The notes under the pieces: generated by a model
Databases searched by the model: none
Told to the model about the DNA's origin: nothing
Seen by the model: the letters and a program-made list of their open reading frames with translations, nothing else
Source: Nectonema munidae
Lineage: Eukaryota; Nematomorpha; Nectonematoida; Nectonematidae
Assembly (NCBI GenBank): GCA_030549495.1
Contig: JAUIRK010000971.1
Coordinates: 62,001-126,000 of the forward strand
DNA length: 64,000 nucleotides
Direction: 5' to 3'
Program-made: the position numbers and the translations under genes
Shown here: positions 1-13,014 of the stretch, piece after piece
How positions within the stretch are numbered: position 1 is the first letter of the stretch
How the letters are laid out: the number at the start of each line of letters is the position of its first letter

Positions 1-3000
1 AAGCGTGTTCCAGCCAGTCTTTAACATTTCTAAAGAGGAGAGTGCTTGTGCAATAGCTAGTATTTTTCTTGGTCCTGTAAATTTTTAACTCATATTTTTG
101 TATACCTATTATATATGCATGAGTTTTAGTTAATTACTTAATATATTAGTTAGTTTGTTATTAATATATTTAATATTTTTTGTGGCTATGATAAAACAAG
201 TAAACAAGAATGATGAAAATAAAAAAAATAAATGAGAAAAAAATCCCCCCGATAAGAGTTATCTGAGAAAAGTAAAAATATTCATAATGGATAAAAAACT
301 GCTCAAACAAAAAATTCCATAATTAAAAACATGAAGGAATTCAATGCAAAATAATGTATTTAGGCATAAACAAAAAATATCTTCGTGAAGAAATTGTAAA
401 AAATGAATATATATGATAACTAAAAATGATTTCAACTAAGAGAGGTTCGAAAAAAAATATTTCTAACATCTAACTTGAAAAAATTGATCCATGATGGGAT
501 CAGTCGACATTTTATATTTGAATGATTCATAAAAATCAGGAGGGAGATAACAAGTGAACATTGTAGATGGATATTGAAATAAGAGAAGTCAAAATTAAAC
601 ATCTGAAATAGAAAAAATAAGTACCATAATTTAACGTCAATAAAATCAGATGAAAAAATAATTGTTCATTTTTTATTCCCAGTTAACCGATTTCATTCCA
701 ACCTCAATTTTAAGCGACTAAGACGATTTCTTAATATTAATTAATGCTCCTTTTTTTGAAAATTTTTCTGTGAAAATAGCATAATTCGCAGCCGTAATTA
801 ACAAAGTTCGTAAAGTCATCGTTAACTAAAGCAAATAACAACTTTACCAATCAAATTAGTAAGTAATACTAATTTTTTTCACAGTGATCACTTAAAGTCA
901 ATAGAATCAACTTTTGTTATTTAAAAGCACTTCTAAAACAAGTTAATTGTCTTATTTTATAGTTTGTTGAAAAAAAGGTCAAGTTATTGGATCAAAAAAT
1001 TAACTTTTTATTGATAGCTTACCTTTTTTAATAGTTCAATTTTTGTAAATAATTATTTGAATAAAACATTTTTAGAAAATTTTCTGAATAAATCGTTTTT
1101 TGAAAATTTTTAAGCGAACTTTTGTTGCCAGTATTAACTCATTTAGTACCGATGTTCCCAAAGAGAACGTAGAAGACTTCACTAATCTCTATTTAATTCC
1201 ATTTGAAACAAGTGTTCATCTACGTTTCCTTTGGGAACATTTAAACTAAATGGGTTAAGCACAAAAAGTATTTTGCGAAAAGTTTAAAACTAAAGAGAAC
1301 ACGCAAACAACTTTGTTGACTTGTTAATTCTCTTTGTCACAGACAACAGTTCCTCTACTCATCAAAGAACACATACACAAGATGTCGGATAGCCAAATTC
1401 ACTGCATTTATACGGCGAGCTTTGCAACAATGTCTGCAGCACTAATCGCCATTTTTATAGACATGGGAGTAAGTTGCTTCACTTTCATATTTTCCTTCTT
1501 GGATTGATTTAAAGTATTTTCTGCATGAGGGCACTATTTCCCCATCTATTTGATTTTTTAGTTGTTGGTATCGCATCCAAGACAAGAATATTCCTTCATG
1601 ACTGCACAAATTGAATCTGGGATGAACTAATCTAGACCTTAAACTTCAATCATCCCTCCATTTTTCAAAATATAATTCTTCCTACCTCATATATTTAGCT
1701 TGGTATACTTTATAAAATTCATGTGTTTTGGTCAAAACCCATTTTTTGTCTTTGAAATTTAGTATTGAAATAAATTTTTATGATTTATTGGTTATTATAA
1801 ATATTATATTAGTAGCAAAAACTACCATACTACATTATTACATATAAACTAACCACACACTAAGTCTGTTACCACAAAAATTACTGTTTATACACATATG
1901 ATAGCTATCCGTCCATTGGAAGCACGTAAGTTCGGCCTCAAGACAATTTGGTCTCTAAATATATTGATATTAATATTCCTTGAAGACGAATTTACAGAAG
2001 GTGAAGAAACAAGGGTTGATGTGGAGCACGCTGTACGCGAGATTCAGAAAAGTGGGGTTCGAAACATATTCATGGAAAACTATTTTAAGGAATTAAATGT
2101 AATAAGGTACTAAGTGTCATTCAATTTTAACTTGGCTTTTTCAATATGATAAATTAAAATAATATATTTGTAGGCCGCTCTTATATGTTACGGTTAATAC
2201 AAGTCAGTTGAAAATTGTGAAAGGAGCAAATAATATAAAATTTTGAATAGAACACTCTCTATCTTTACCAAAACATGAAAGATTGTACCGAAAACCATTG
2301 ACTTTGAATATTCCATCGAAAATAGTAAGCTAATTTTAATGGTCTTTTCTCTTATTAATAATCTTGACTAAATTTGGGCTAAATTCTTTTTTAGTTTTCC
2401 GTAATCCCATCCATATAGGAAAGAATAATCTTCCATAACTAGAAAGAGTGTAAAGATAATCCCGATCGGGAATCGAACTCAGACCACCCTATGCTCCTAC
2501 CACTAGGCCATCTGCCGTGGAATTAGTTAATCTATGGTACGATTATATTAAATAAGAATATTTAACAACTATATTTTAATAAATTTATATTATTCCTCTT
2601 CATGTCCTAAAGCTAGCGTACATCCAAGGTTTAAATTATTATTATCCTTTGTTAATAGGAATCGATGTTCGAAAATCTATTTCATTCAATTTTTTCCTGA
2701 TGGATCCTAGGGGTAAATTTATGTGTTTAAAAACTAGTTTCATCCATTCATATTTTGATTTTTCTCAATCTGTATATATATACTCGCCAGTTTATAATGT
2801 TGTTATCATATGTTTTTCATGCTATCATACTTTCCCTTCAAATTCTTACATTACATCAAAAAAGGAAGAAATAAATATTTTATGTTTGTTATATTGAAAA
2901 CAAAGAAATATATAAAGCTCATTTTATTTTATTGGTCTTATTTCAAGATAAATGGAAAGTATTTAATAGCTGCGAGCATCATTTCTACTCCAATGTCTAT

Positions 3001-6000
3001 CGCAATCTCCAAAATTGTATCTCCTGAAGTAACTAAAATATCCAAATCATCTGGCAACGATGCCAAATTGGAAGTTGAGTAAATAATTAATTTTAACTAA
3101 ACTTGCTCATCTTACAAATAACTTTATTGAATTTTTAACATGGTCAGATTTGAAAATTGCAAGTGTGGAAAAGTGACATTGAGAAAATTTCACATGGATA
3201 TTGTCAAAGGCAAATTAATAAATTGAACTAAATAATTATTTTTCGTTAATAAATAAATAAATTTTGGCTTTAAAATCTGTGTGCTTTCAATACATAGATT
3301 CTCATCCATTTTTAAATGTGTTTGTAAATGACAAATATCCTTTAGATATAATAAGAAGTCAAGAATATTTACCTTTACTCTGAAATCAATCAAATATTTT
3401 TGAGAACTTTTGTATCATGAACAAATATTGATAAATAATGAAACGTTCAAAAACTGAATTCCTATTTGCATAATTGGAAGAAACATCCTCGCAAGGCCGC
3501 AATTTTTTACTACCTCGCATGCCCGTATTGGGCTTCTAGAGGCCATTTAAATAATTTTCCTTTATATAAAAGTTTATTTCTTCATTAAAATAATAAGGAG
3601 CGAGTTATTAGTGTGAGATTTTTTGAAAAAAATATATTTACTTAACGCCATCTATAAATAACCTAAAGTTTGAGATAATAAATAATTGATGAATACAAAT
3701 GCTATAAATGAAATATCAATATAATATCACTGAGAAATTGAGAATGTTATATATAAAAAATTTTAGAACTAAAGTGGAATCTACGTTTGAGAAATAAATT
3801 TTTTCGATAAAAGCGTTCGTTATTTGAAATATTTGTGAACCGCAAACATTTTTTTATTTAACGTAAATTATATACTAGCTATTATGTATAAAATACATTA
3901 ATTTTAACGAGATATAGAATGAAAAAGAAATAAACGTTATATAGAGATATACAAAAGGCCCAATTTTAAAGAACGTAATTGGAGGAACAGTTCGTGAGCT
4001 GAGTCAAAATTTTTTGAAAAAAGTTGTCGTAAGTCTATTTGTTTGTAGAGGGAAGTGTTCACAAACTAGTTTCACTGTAAAAGACGTTTATGCATGCTAT
4101 TCAAAATTTTCGATTAGAGTTTGATTTTATACCTACTCTTATATTTCAAATATTCATTTTTATTTCATATTTCAAAATTTACAAAAATGTAATGGTTTTT
4201 AGTTGTTTTAATTTTTGTTTCTTTTTTTAAATGATCGGGCTAGTTTGAGCTAGGATTGAAAACCAGTAATCCAGAAAAACTCATTGATTATTTATATTTG
4301 AATTTTATATATGCTTGGATTTGAAGAACAAATTATTTCATTGGATAACTTCTACAGCAGTAAGAGAGCTCCTTTTTTGAAAACTATTATTGAAAGGAAT
4401 CATATGAAGTTGAAAGCAAGATTTATTCGTTTCGATCATCTATATATGATACACAATTGGCTTAAATTATATATCAAAGATCGCTTCTTTGATATTTGAA
4501 GAAATAGCTTTATATTGATAATAATTTTTTTAACATTATTTTAGTCATTGGACTCCTTCTATGCCAACTTTGTTGAACATTTCATAATCCCTGTGAGCAT
4601 GTTCAGTAAATGTGTTGGTACTTTAAGAAAGTAGGATATTAAAATGTATCATGTAATTGATTCTCGATATTATATATTTTGTTAATTAAAATATATATAA
4701 CTAAATTAGAACATACAAGTGGGGTTGAAATTGTCAAAAAAAAAAGTTCAAACTGCTATTTACCTCTTTTTCTGGGTATATTGTAGGTATGTAGATGGAC
4801 AAAAATATAAATGTCAACTTTTGAGCCCTTGAATTATAATGAACGCTGGGTTACATATCTATTTAAGGAAAAAACACATGCGAGCTTTGAATTAACACCA
4901 GTAAGCGAGGAACTCATACAAATAAATAGCAACATGAATCAACAATGATGACCGATAAATAAAATCAAAAGGACATCTGACACTGGCCAATGGGTACCGG
5001 GTATAATTATCTAGTTATAATTTATCTCAATAATTACGGTATTTTCGAAGATAATTTAAACTGCAATCATTATCATTAGCCAATACTTACATATCTTGGA
5101 AAAAAGTAGTAGTACTATTGGTAGAATGATAATAATTATTTCACAGTTATCTCTTAGTATAAAAAGTTATCTCCAAATCAAAAACTTCAAAAAATTTAGA
5201 TTAATTGTGAAATTGTAGGGAATTTGTAGGTATCAAGGTTGGATTGCGAACCTACCAAAAATGACGGCGACAAATGGGCAAATAAAATAAAAATATTCAA
5301 AGTTGTTTTCTATATAATCAACATAACATACTTCTTTGTTAAAGATTTTTTTTTTTAAATATTTTCCAAGTGTTTTGTAGGGCCAGATTTGTTTAGGAAA
5401 ACTGAAAACTTAAATATTTTAAGTAAAAGATGAACATTTTTTATCTTAGTTCAAGGTAATTGTATATCAGAACTAAAATTCAATAATATCCATTTTTTAT
5501 ACATAAGTTTCTACTTTATTTTATTTTCCTTTTATTTGTTCTAATCATTCAAAAAATGTTTGGATTATAGTATTCTTTGAAATTCCGGGAATAAAATGAA
5601 CAGATACCGATATATTTGTAAATAGCATTTTATAAGCCCTTCGTTGTAATAATCTTTCCATGGAATTATGAGATCACACGACGTATGGCCTAAAATTCAT
5701 TCGAAGGTGTAAAAAACTTTGTCGTGTTTATCAAGTATTCTATTTTGCAATCGAGTTATATACAATCAACATCTTGAATCATTTTTATTGGCAGAACCCT
5801 CTTGAATTCAATTATGAGCAAGGAACGGATTCAGATCAGGACCTTGAGTTATGGATACGCACTGATCCTAAACCTACTCATCATAGACACGCTAATCACA
5901 AATTTATTAACGAAAATACATTATTAAAAGTAAATAGATATTTTGAAATTAACAGCGTAGTCATTTTTTAACCCGTTAACGCCCAGAGTCGATTATAGTC

Positions 6001-9000
6001 GACTTTACAAAAATAAAATCGTCTGCGTTTATCAAAGGTCTTTAATACAAATCATCTGCTTTACTTTAGATATCGTCTGATTATTCTGGTCGTTAACGGG
6101 TTAATATGTTGATAATTTTCATCAAAATCTTTCAGTCAAACACCACATGCCCTCTCAGATCCTATACGGCCAAACGATGGTTTAACGTAGGATCCTTATA
6201 GGATTATTACATTTGTTGTAATTCATCCACAACTGAATATAAATTTCTTGCCTATGATTAGATATAGAAAATTTTTTGAAAAATATCTGTTTTTTTTTAT
6301 AATTTGAAACGATGTTCATATTATCACATTTTTATATAAAAAATATATATTACGATTTTTAGTTCTATTTTGTCTCTTTGCACTTCTATCGCAAATAAAA
6401 TTTTTGTTTTTGTTGTTTTTATATTCTTTTCACATATGTGATTTTTAATTAAAATTATTTTCATATTATAAATTTTATTCAAAGAATAAGCAATTAAATA
6501 ATTACAAATTTTAATTATTTTTTCCATAATTTTTTTTAAATTTTAATAACTTTTTCACTTTAATCTACAGATATCTTTTAATATTATTTCAAAAAACAAA
6601 ATAAAGACAACCAAATCAAAAATTTAACTTCATATAAAATTGCAAAAGGATAAAATAGAATGGCAAAAAGACAAAAATGGTATATATTCATAAGCATATA
6701 GTGTTACTTGAACAATAACCATTTTTCATTAATTTCCTAAACTCAAATGGGGTTGTCACGTGCCAAATCCCCACTGACTATTTTGAGTCACGTGTTGCCA
6801 TTCATCCTGAAATGTATTCTTTGTTACATTTTCATCCAATTTTAGATCGGAGGAGAATTTTATCACGATGTTTAACAACGCAATTCACTCCTCAATAGGT
6901 GCAATGGGCAGCATTGCTTCCAGCTACATCGTTGTCTTCTCCTTCAGGGCTTGCATCGATAGTTTTGTTGCATGGTGGTTTTCGCTCGTTGATATAAACA
7001 ATGTTGATTTAAATGTAAGCGAACTTATTATAACATTTTTCATATTCGTTCATTTACAAATATCATATGCAGTGAAACTTCGTTGATCCGAACAGAACAT
7101 TAAAAACTATTCGGATGATGAAATTACCTCGATTGTGAAAAAATAATGTTTTTCCTGACAAATTTTTTAGAAGTTAATATAATACGCACAATATAACTCA
7201 AATATTTTACCAAAAACGTTAAAAGTTCAAGGATTTTTATTAAAAAATATTGATCTTTTTACCTTTCTGATTTTTGAAGGCGAAAAAGAAGGAAGCATTT
7301 TAAGATTAAAAAATTTACTTGTATGCAAATAATGAAGGAGCCGGATTGGTGAAGCCCGGAAACGATGGTGTAAATGTTCACAAACTCTTAATTCAACATC
7401 TTATCATAAAATATTTACATTCTTGTCGAGTTAGTATCACCCATAATTTTAATTTATGCCTAGAGTATTCACAAAAAGAATAAAGAGCTTTCGGGACCCA
7501 TAATAATAATTGCGTCGAAAAGTGTCTTTCAGGTATTTAGTATTGGAAATTTAATTATTAATTTTTAATTTATTTAAAACGATGGTGTGACTTTTTTATG
7601 GAATCCCTGTCAAATTCCTCAAATTTTTCAACAGATATCACTATCTCAAAATGTTTTATGGAAGATTGTTTTGCATTTGAGGAGTTTTGAATAAGTATAT
7701 GAATTCGCTTGACGTGTAGTTGTTACTTTTCCATTTTATTTGGGTATACGGGAGACTTGTGAAAATATTTAAAATTGCTTACACTAGAAAAGTCATGAGA
7801 TCGCATAGAACCCCTGGCTTTTTCAAAAGTTGCATTAGTTAGAAAAAAAATTTTCAAGACTGAATATTTTTAGACATTGAATATTTTGGAGCATTTAAAA
7901 AATTTTTGCGAATTAAGAAATCCACAACATTTAATTTCTGAGATAATGAAACAAATATCTTTTTATTTATAATAAATAAAATGTTTAATGTTTTTTAAAG
8001 GAAAATAAAGCTTTTCCTCTATTTTATAGCAAAATTCTTTTATCTTTGTTAATTTTTATGTTGGATTTGCATAAAATTTTCTTCCCAAGTGCTTTTTAGG
8101 TATGATAACAAGTTGGCTTTTCTAGTGTGAAACTTTAAAGAAATCATAGTTTCTAAAGAATTCAAAGAATTGTTAAAATTATCAAAATAAAATGCTAAAA
8201 ATATATATAAGCAACCATTTGAAAGTGTGACAAATTTAAAATTAGTCCGAGTAATAATAAAAATGAATTTTTATACAAAAACAGAAAAACGTTACCCAAA
8301 ATTTGACAAAGATTAAAGATTTAAAAATGAAAAAAGCAAAAACTTATAAAGCAATATATAGAGAAAGATAAATATGTTCAAAAATTGTAATAATTTTTCA
8401 AAGGATATAACAACAAATTTAAAATAGAATTGCTAATAATTATGGCAAATTTGAGCGGATTGTAAATAATTGCGTAAAAAGACAACACTCGGTTTAAAAT
8501 GTTTTATCAACAAAAAAATTTTACATAAATAAGAAACATTTTTAATGGATAAGTATTGGATGTATTGCATCCTATATTTTGCACATCGTTTTCTTTGTTC
8601 TTCACCAGAGCTTCAATATGTTAACTAAAAGTTTGCTAACGTATTGGCATCTTTCATTTTATAACAAGTTCTCCAATAAATAAGATTAAATACATTATTG
8701 TATCTAGTCATAAACTCTTAATTTATCTTTAAAGATTTCGCTAACTCTTTTTTTAAAAGTATTATTTTCGCATTTTTAACTTCAAAAACGAATTTTTCCA
8801 TCCAAGGTTTATTTCACACGAAATTAAACATCATTTGAAGCGCCTTTGATTTTATTTGTCGGTATTCCATCTTACTGCTCTCACTTTCTATGTGTAAAAT
8901 GTAGAGAAGTAATTTGCAACAACTTTCAGACATGGCTCGGTCTGAACTCTATGTATTGTTTAGCGGAACACACTATCGGTTTTTGATATTTTCCTAAATT

Positions 9001-12000
9001 GCAAATGCCATTGTCTCATTCACACACACACACACACACACTTCTCGTAATTTGAATGATATCTATACAAAAATGTACATTCCATATCTCTAGGTCATCT
9101 TGTCAGCAATATTTGCGCCCTTAGCGTACATCATTGGAGTCGAATGGAAGGATTGCATTGAAGTTGGATATTTGTTTGCAATAAAAATCTTTATGAGCGA
9201 TATGCTATTGTTTCAAGAACTGAAGCTAAAACTCTTCCAAAATATCATTTCAGTAAGTCCTTTTTTCAGTCGTAAAAGCTTTATTAAAAACGAAATAAAT
9301 ACCGTTAATCATGAAATTTTCTTGAAATTCCCGAAAATATAACTCGCGACGCGCAAATTTCGTGATTTACAGTGTTAAAGGTTCTAATTGCAAAAGTTGA
9401 TTAAGCCACCACTTCTTTATCAGGATGGATATGAAAGGGATCTAGCTTCAGATTCGATTTATCGAAGTATTATAAAAATGGAACGCATCAACAACTCCGT
9501 TACTCCAACTTAGCGTGCTCCTGGCAGATAAATTCTTTGTCGTTCTGTCAGCAATACTCCCCGTGTCTATCTGAACTTTTGATTTCACCTTATTATTACA
9601 GATATTAACAAATAATTTTAATAACTAATAGAATTAGAGAAAAAAATGATTAGATTTAATAAACAAAAGTATGTTAATAGATAGAGGTATATTAATGATC
9701 AAATTGGTATTTAAACTATATTTTAAAAAATATTTTTTGGTTCTTTTTTTTGTAAAAAAATTCAGAAAATTCTTGCATATTTTTCTACATCAAAAGTTTT
9801 GGACCTTTGTAAATTTAATATATTTCATCATGAAAATTTTTAGGCGGTATAATTATATAGGATTCATAGGTTATTCACCTCAAAACATTTTTTAACTAAC
9901 TTCATGAATGAAGAAATATTTCATATTAAAATTGTATTCTGAATGCAGTGATAATATTTTCATGTCAAAATGAAAATTTTTAAATTTATATCCTACAACT
10001 TTAATGATAAAAAAACCTTTACAAATAGAGCGAATGAATCAATCGAGTAGTAATTTATTAGTAGTTAAATGATATGATACCTTATTTATTGGTGTAGAAT
10101 ACTAGATGTTTATAGTTAATATGTTTAAACTTTGAAATAGGCTTTGAATTTAAACACAGTATGTAATAGCAAAATCGAAAATTGGTATTCTTTAGAGTTT
10201 TTTATGAATATTAATTTTATTATATGTGATGAATAGGTCCTTTTAAATTGATTAATTGTCAATTTTAGTAGTTATATCCGTATGTGTTTATACTCATCAT
10301 AAAACTCTAATTTCCAATAAAATCACTACGATATCTATGCTCCTCTTTTAAATTCATTCTATTGGAAGTCTAAAATGAAAGTGAAAATTAGCATATTTTT
10401 TTAAATGATGGCATTGCCTGAAATATATCTTATGTCTTGTGTATGAATGATGGCGGCTATTTAAAAGAAAGTTTCCACAATTTCAGTAATTGGTAAGCTA
10501 ACAAAATAAGAAATAACGCTAAGTGATATTTTAAGTATACGCTATACCACATTATAGATAATGTTATATTTTGTAATTCTAAACAAGTTAGAATTGTGCT
10601 TTCCAAAATGGAAACGCGTCTCAACCCTTTGAGTCACACTGGCTGAACAAGTGACCCAGAGGATAAGAATAGTCTGTTTTAAGTTATACAAAAATTTGTT
10701 TAAAAAGAAAATCAGACGATTCGTTTTTTTCAAAACGAAAGCCTGATAAAATGGCGCGAAATTGTATGAATGGAGGCACAAATAGATAAAAATTACTTAA
10801 TTTTTTACGTTAATAATTTTTTTTCTTCAAAACGAAGGAAAAATATTTTTAAGCTTATAAAATTTTATTTTGCTTATATACCTTATAAGAAATTAATTCG
10901 ATTGATATAATGAAAACGTTACACTCATGAGTATGAATGAAATCTTGGTTTATTAGAAAAATTTTAATACAGAAATAAGAAGTATAATTATGGCCATGCT
11001 TAAAATCTAAAAGAAAATAAAATTCACCAATAAATTTCACGATGTTAATAAAAATATAACTGATTAAAGATAGCGAGGCTCGAAAAGGTCATGTACGGAT
11101 TCAGTAGCATTAACATTTTTTTGTATCACTGAAAACTCAAACTCGTAATCTTAACTTAATCTCAAGGATATATAATTATACTGATGTAAGCGAAAATTTT
11201 TACTATGATAAAGGTAATTATACAAAACCAGTTGAAAATTATCAATATTAACTGGATTATTTTATTAATAGATTGAACTTATTAGTTAACTATTTTACTA
11301 ATAGATATGAAACTATTAAATAAAGGAAATAATGTCAACAAACATAATACAATAATTTCATAAAAATTCTAAAAGCTATCCCTGCCATCTGTGGAAGATT
11401 ATTATTATTTCCTTAAATGCGATACGAACAACAAAAAAAATTCTAATTTACTTATCAATTCTTATACCTTTTTTAGATAATAATGTTAAGTTTTCTATCT
11501 AGTAAAAATGAAGTTTACTACTTTGTTTTATTTAATCAAAATCTCCCATAACTGGACAGATGGTAAGGATAGTCAGAATCAGGAATCGAACTCAGACCAA
11601 CTGGAACAAGACCCCAAGCTCCTAACATAGGCCATCTTTCCGGAATTTTTTGGAAAAATTTTAGTTTTTTAAATTGTTTAGGTTTGAAAGTTATTCTAAC
11701 CTTTAATTTCAATGTTTCATTTCACAAATTTGTGTCATTGATCTCAAGTTAATTTTTTACCTTTATATTAACTAAAGGTGAGTTAAGTAATCTCTGGGTA
11801 TATTCAACAAGAAGGCCAATTGTACCGCGTGTGTAAAACTATGAGAAAGAAAGGTTTGCTGTTCTGGATTCGAAGCCAAGAGCCTGTGATATAAAATTAT
11901 AAAAGGTATAGAGCTAATTAAATGCCTAACTAAAGAATAATGAGTAAATTGGTTGAAATGATACTACTCGAAACATCCTGCCAGCAAAAAAGGATTGCTG

Positions 12001-12366
12001 ATTCAAACTTACTACAGTAATTTGAATTTGAGTATGCTCATTGGTTAATGATGCAAGAAATGCTTTTTTTTATTGGCTATTATTTATCAGAGAAATAATC
12101 TCAAGAATATCAGACTAAACGTGAAATTAGCATCAATATACAAGCATTACGTTTTGTAGAAAAGGACGCAAGTGATAGCAACGTTTGCATGTAACGGCTT
12201 CTCAAATATTGAAACTTTGGGCGTGAGCATGTCATTCGTAATCTCTACCCTCCCCAAAGCAAGGTCACTCGTTTCCAGGAATATTTTTTCGGCTTTTATT
12301 TGCGGAAACATCGTTTGTTTCATCACAGCTTCAATTGCAAGTACCTTTACTTTATTCGATGAATGA
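1..12366 (+). CDS. Concentrative nucleoside transporter (SLC28/CNT family), C-terminal half, six exons
   Basis: Members of this family are plasma-membrane symporters that import nucleosides with Na+ or H+. Reading the sequence gives exons at 2-76 (partial; 5' end outside the window), 1343-1468, 2948-3078, 6846-7014, 9094-9252 and 12160-12366, all with AG acceptors and GT donors and matching phases (0,0,2,0,0), ending in TGA. The joined product is about 288 residues and follows the CNT order: the HP1 loop (GPTTVPLL), the helix starting SQIHCIYTASFATMS, YLIAASIISTP, the block after NFITMFNNAIHSS, FAPLAYIIGVEWKDC, the HP2-region block KIFMSDMLLF, and ATFACNGFSN near the C terminus. All exons are open, so it looks functional. 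Oddly, the canonical GQTEAPLL and NEFVAY signatures are altered, so this is a divergent paralog whose substrate may differ. Introns of 1.3 to 3.8 kb hold SINEs and MITEs. A polyadenylation signal AATAAA lies at 12431, 65 bases past the stop. Confidence 0.85.
1138..1254. mobile_element. Palindromic TTAA-flanked MITE (copy 1)
   Basis: This 117-bp element is flanked by TTAA at 1134-1137 and 1255-1258. The left half contains TGTTCCCAAAGAGAACGTAG and the right half its approximate inverse, CTACGTTTCCTTTGGGAACA, so it can fold on itself. TTAA duplications are characteristic of piggyBac-type transposition. It lies in CNT intron 1; the rest of 77-1342 shows nothing recognisable. Confidence 0.6.
1343..1468 (+). 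CDS. CNT gene exon: HP1 loop and following helix
   Basis: This 42-codon exon in phase 0 runs from the acceptor ctttgtcacag to the donor gtaagt. It begins TTVPLLIKEH and continues SQIHCIYTASFATMS, matching the family block that normally reads TEAPLLIRPY followed by SEIHAVMTGGFATIAG. The previous exon ends SIFLGP at base 76 before gtaaat. The junction therefore reads GPTTVPLL. Confidence 0.8.
2395..2521 (-). repeat. tRNA-derived SINE, family A
   Basis: Read on the minus strand, the head is tRNA-like with an A-box-like ATGGCCTAGTGGTAGG and a B-box-like GAGTTCGATTCC. A tail containing TAGTTATGGAAGATT is shared with copies at 11.5, 41.6, 60.1 and 62.9 kb. It lies in a CNT intron. A detached piece of the tail (GTTGGTATCGCATCC) occurs at about 1563-1580. 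Confidence 0.65.
2948..3078 (+). CDS. CNT gene exon: LIAASIISTP block
   Basis: The exon begins INGKYLIAASIISTP and ends in an acidic linker, SSGNDAKLEVE. CNT proteins have LLTASVMSAPAALA at this point followed by a similar charged loop. The donor is gtaaat in phase 2, and the next exon starts at 6846 after ttttag. Confidence 0.8.
5972..6100. mobile_element. Palindromic TTAA-flanked MITE (copy 2)
   Basis: TTAA at 5968-5971 and 6101-6104 flanks a 129-bp sequence beginning CCCGTTAACG and ending CGTTAACGGG, a perfect 10-bp terminal inverted repeat. The interior carries the phrase ATCGTCTG more than once. A diverged relative is at about 63138-63267. Confidence 0.65.
6846..7014 (+). CDS. CNT gene exon: transmembrane core segment
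   Basis: The exon reads NFITMFNNAIHSSIGAM and then a hydrophobic run. It corresponds to the family block NLLEAATQGASSSI plus the following transmembrane helix. The donor gtaagc leaves phase 0. A pogo-like MITE starts only about 55 bases downstream. Confidence 0.8.
7070..7400 (+). mobile_element. pogo/Tigger-like MITE, left end recognisable
   Basis: It begins CAGTGAAACTTCGTTGATCC, typical of pogo/Tigger termini (CAGTGAAAC...). The interior, from CGAACAGAACATT through TTACCAAAAACGTTAAAAG, matches the copy at 15268-15648. The right end is not clear, so the end coordinate is approximate. The remainder of the intron to 9093 shows only an AC repeat. Confidence 0.5.
9021..9041. repeat. (AC)n microsatellite
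   Basis: About ten uninterrupted CA dinucleotides lie 50 bases upstream of the CNT exon at 9094. Confidence 0.9.
9094..9252 (+). CDS. CNT gene exon: GVEWKDC and HP2 region
   Basis: This is a 53-codon exon, phase 0 at both ends, with a tag acceptor and gtaagt donor. FAPLAYIIGVEWKDC matches FMPFSFMMGVEWQDS of vertebrate CNTs. The following KIFMSDMLLFQEL occupies the place of the normally conserved KxFLNEFVAYxxL. Confidence 0.82.
11520..11645 (-). repeat. tRNA-derived SINE, family A
   Basis: On the minus strand it has a degraded A-box (GATGGCCTATGTTAGG), a B-box GAGTTCGATTCC, then GACTATCCTTACCATCTG and CCAGTTATGGGAGATT as in the other family A copies. It lies in the last CNT intron (9253-12159), which also holds a fragment at about 10617 resembling a piggyBac-type MITE end (CCCTTTGAGTCACACTGG). 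Confidence 0.6.
12160..12366 (+). CDS. CNT gene terminal exon
   Basis: The exon begins KRTQVIATFACNGFSN directly after the acceptor ttttgtag and ends at TGA. ATFACNGFSN matches ATYALCGFAN, and CGNIVCFITASIAS matches the last transmembrane helix (GTLACFLTACIAG). The C-terminal tail is only about 7 residues, shorter than in vertebrate CNT1-3. Confidence 0.83.
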   Translation, partial: KRTQVIATFACNGFSNIETLGVSMSFVISTLPKARSLVSRNIFSAFICGNIVCFITASIASTFTLFDE

Positions 12367-12430
12367 TGAACGCTATCACTTGGATTTTAACTTTTTGTTT
12401 AATTTATTCTAGGTTTAATGCTCAAAGACG

Positions 12431-12436
12431 AATAAA
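12431..12436 (+). promoter_or_regulatory. Polyadenylation signal of the CNT gene
   Basis: The hexamer AATAAA lies 65 bases after the stop codon at 12366, a normal spacing for a short 3' UTR. No other canonical hexamer lies closer to the stop. Confidence 0.5.
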
Positions 12437-13014
12437 GAATTTCTTCAAAAATCTGTGATCGAAAATATACAACCAATCAAAAAATTCCAATCGAAAGATA
12501 TATTAAATTTTAATATAAATAAAATTTTATTTTTATTTTAGCTCACTGGGGAACAAATTAAAATTTATAAGCAACTTTAGAGACTAAAGTTGACATGCTG
12601 ATTCTGAATCTGTAATTAGTTTTTTTAGCACGTCAAGTTTTTTCAATAGCTCATTTACCAAATAAGCAAAATTTTCCTAGTTAATTTGTCAGTTGATAAC
12701 AATTTGCTACATAATCTTGATCATTATAATATTTTTTTATCTTATTTATGCAGTTACAATTGATACAATGCAGTGAAAAATGTGCGCAACTGTCAATACG
12801 TCAGTACTGTTAGCAACACCTGTAAATAGAAAGCTAAGATAGTACAAATTAAAGATATTTGTTATAGTTTTTTCATCAATCTCTTTATATCATATTATAA
12901 TTTTTATTTTGCTCAATACAGATTTTTCTAAAACTTGTAAGTATTTAGCTTAGTGTTTTATTTAAAAATAAATATTTTTATGGGTTTAGATCATGTCTGC
13001 TCCTGCTATGTCTC

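Noticed and set aside
9422-9513. Possible extra CNT exon after tatcag (DGYERDLASDSIYRS...)
   Set aside because: The exons at 9252 and 12160 already join in phase 0 and give the expected family order; this segment resembles no CNT block and reaches a stop without a good donor.
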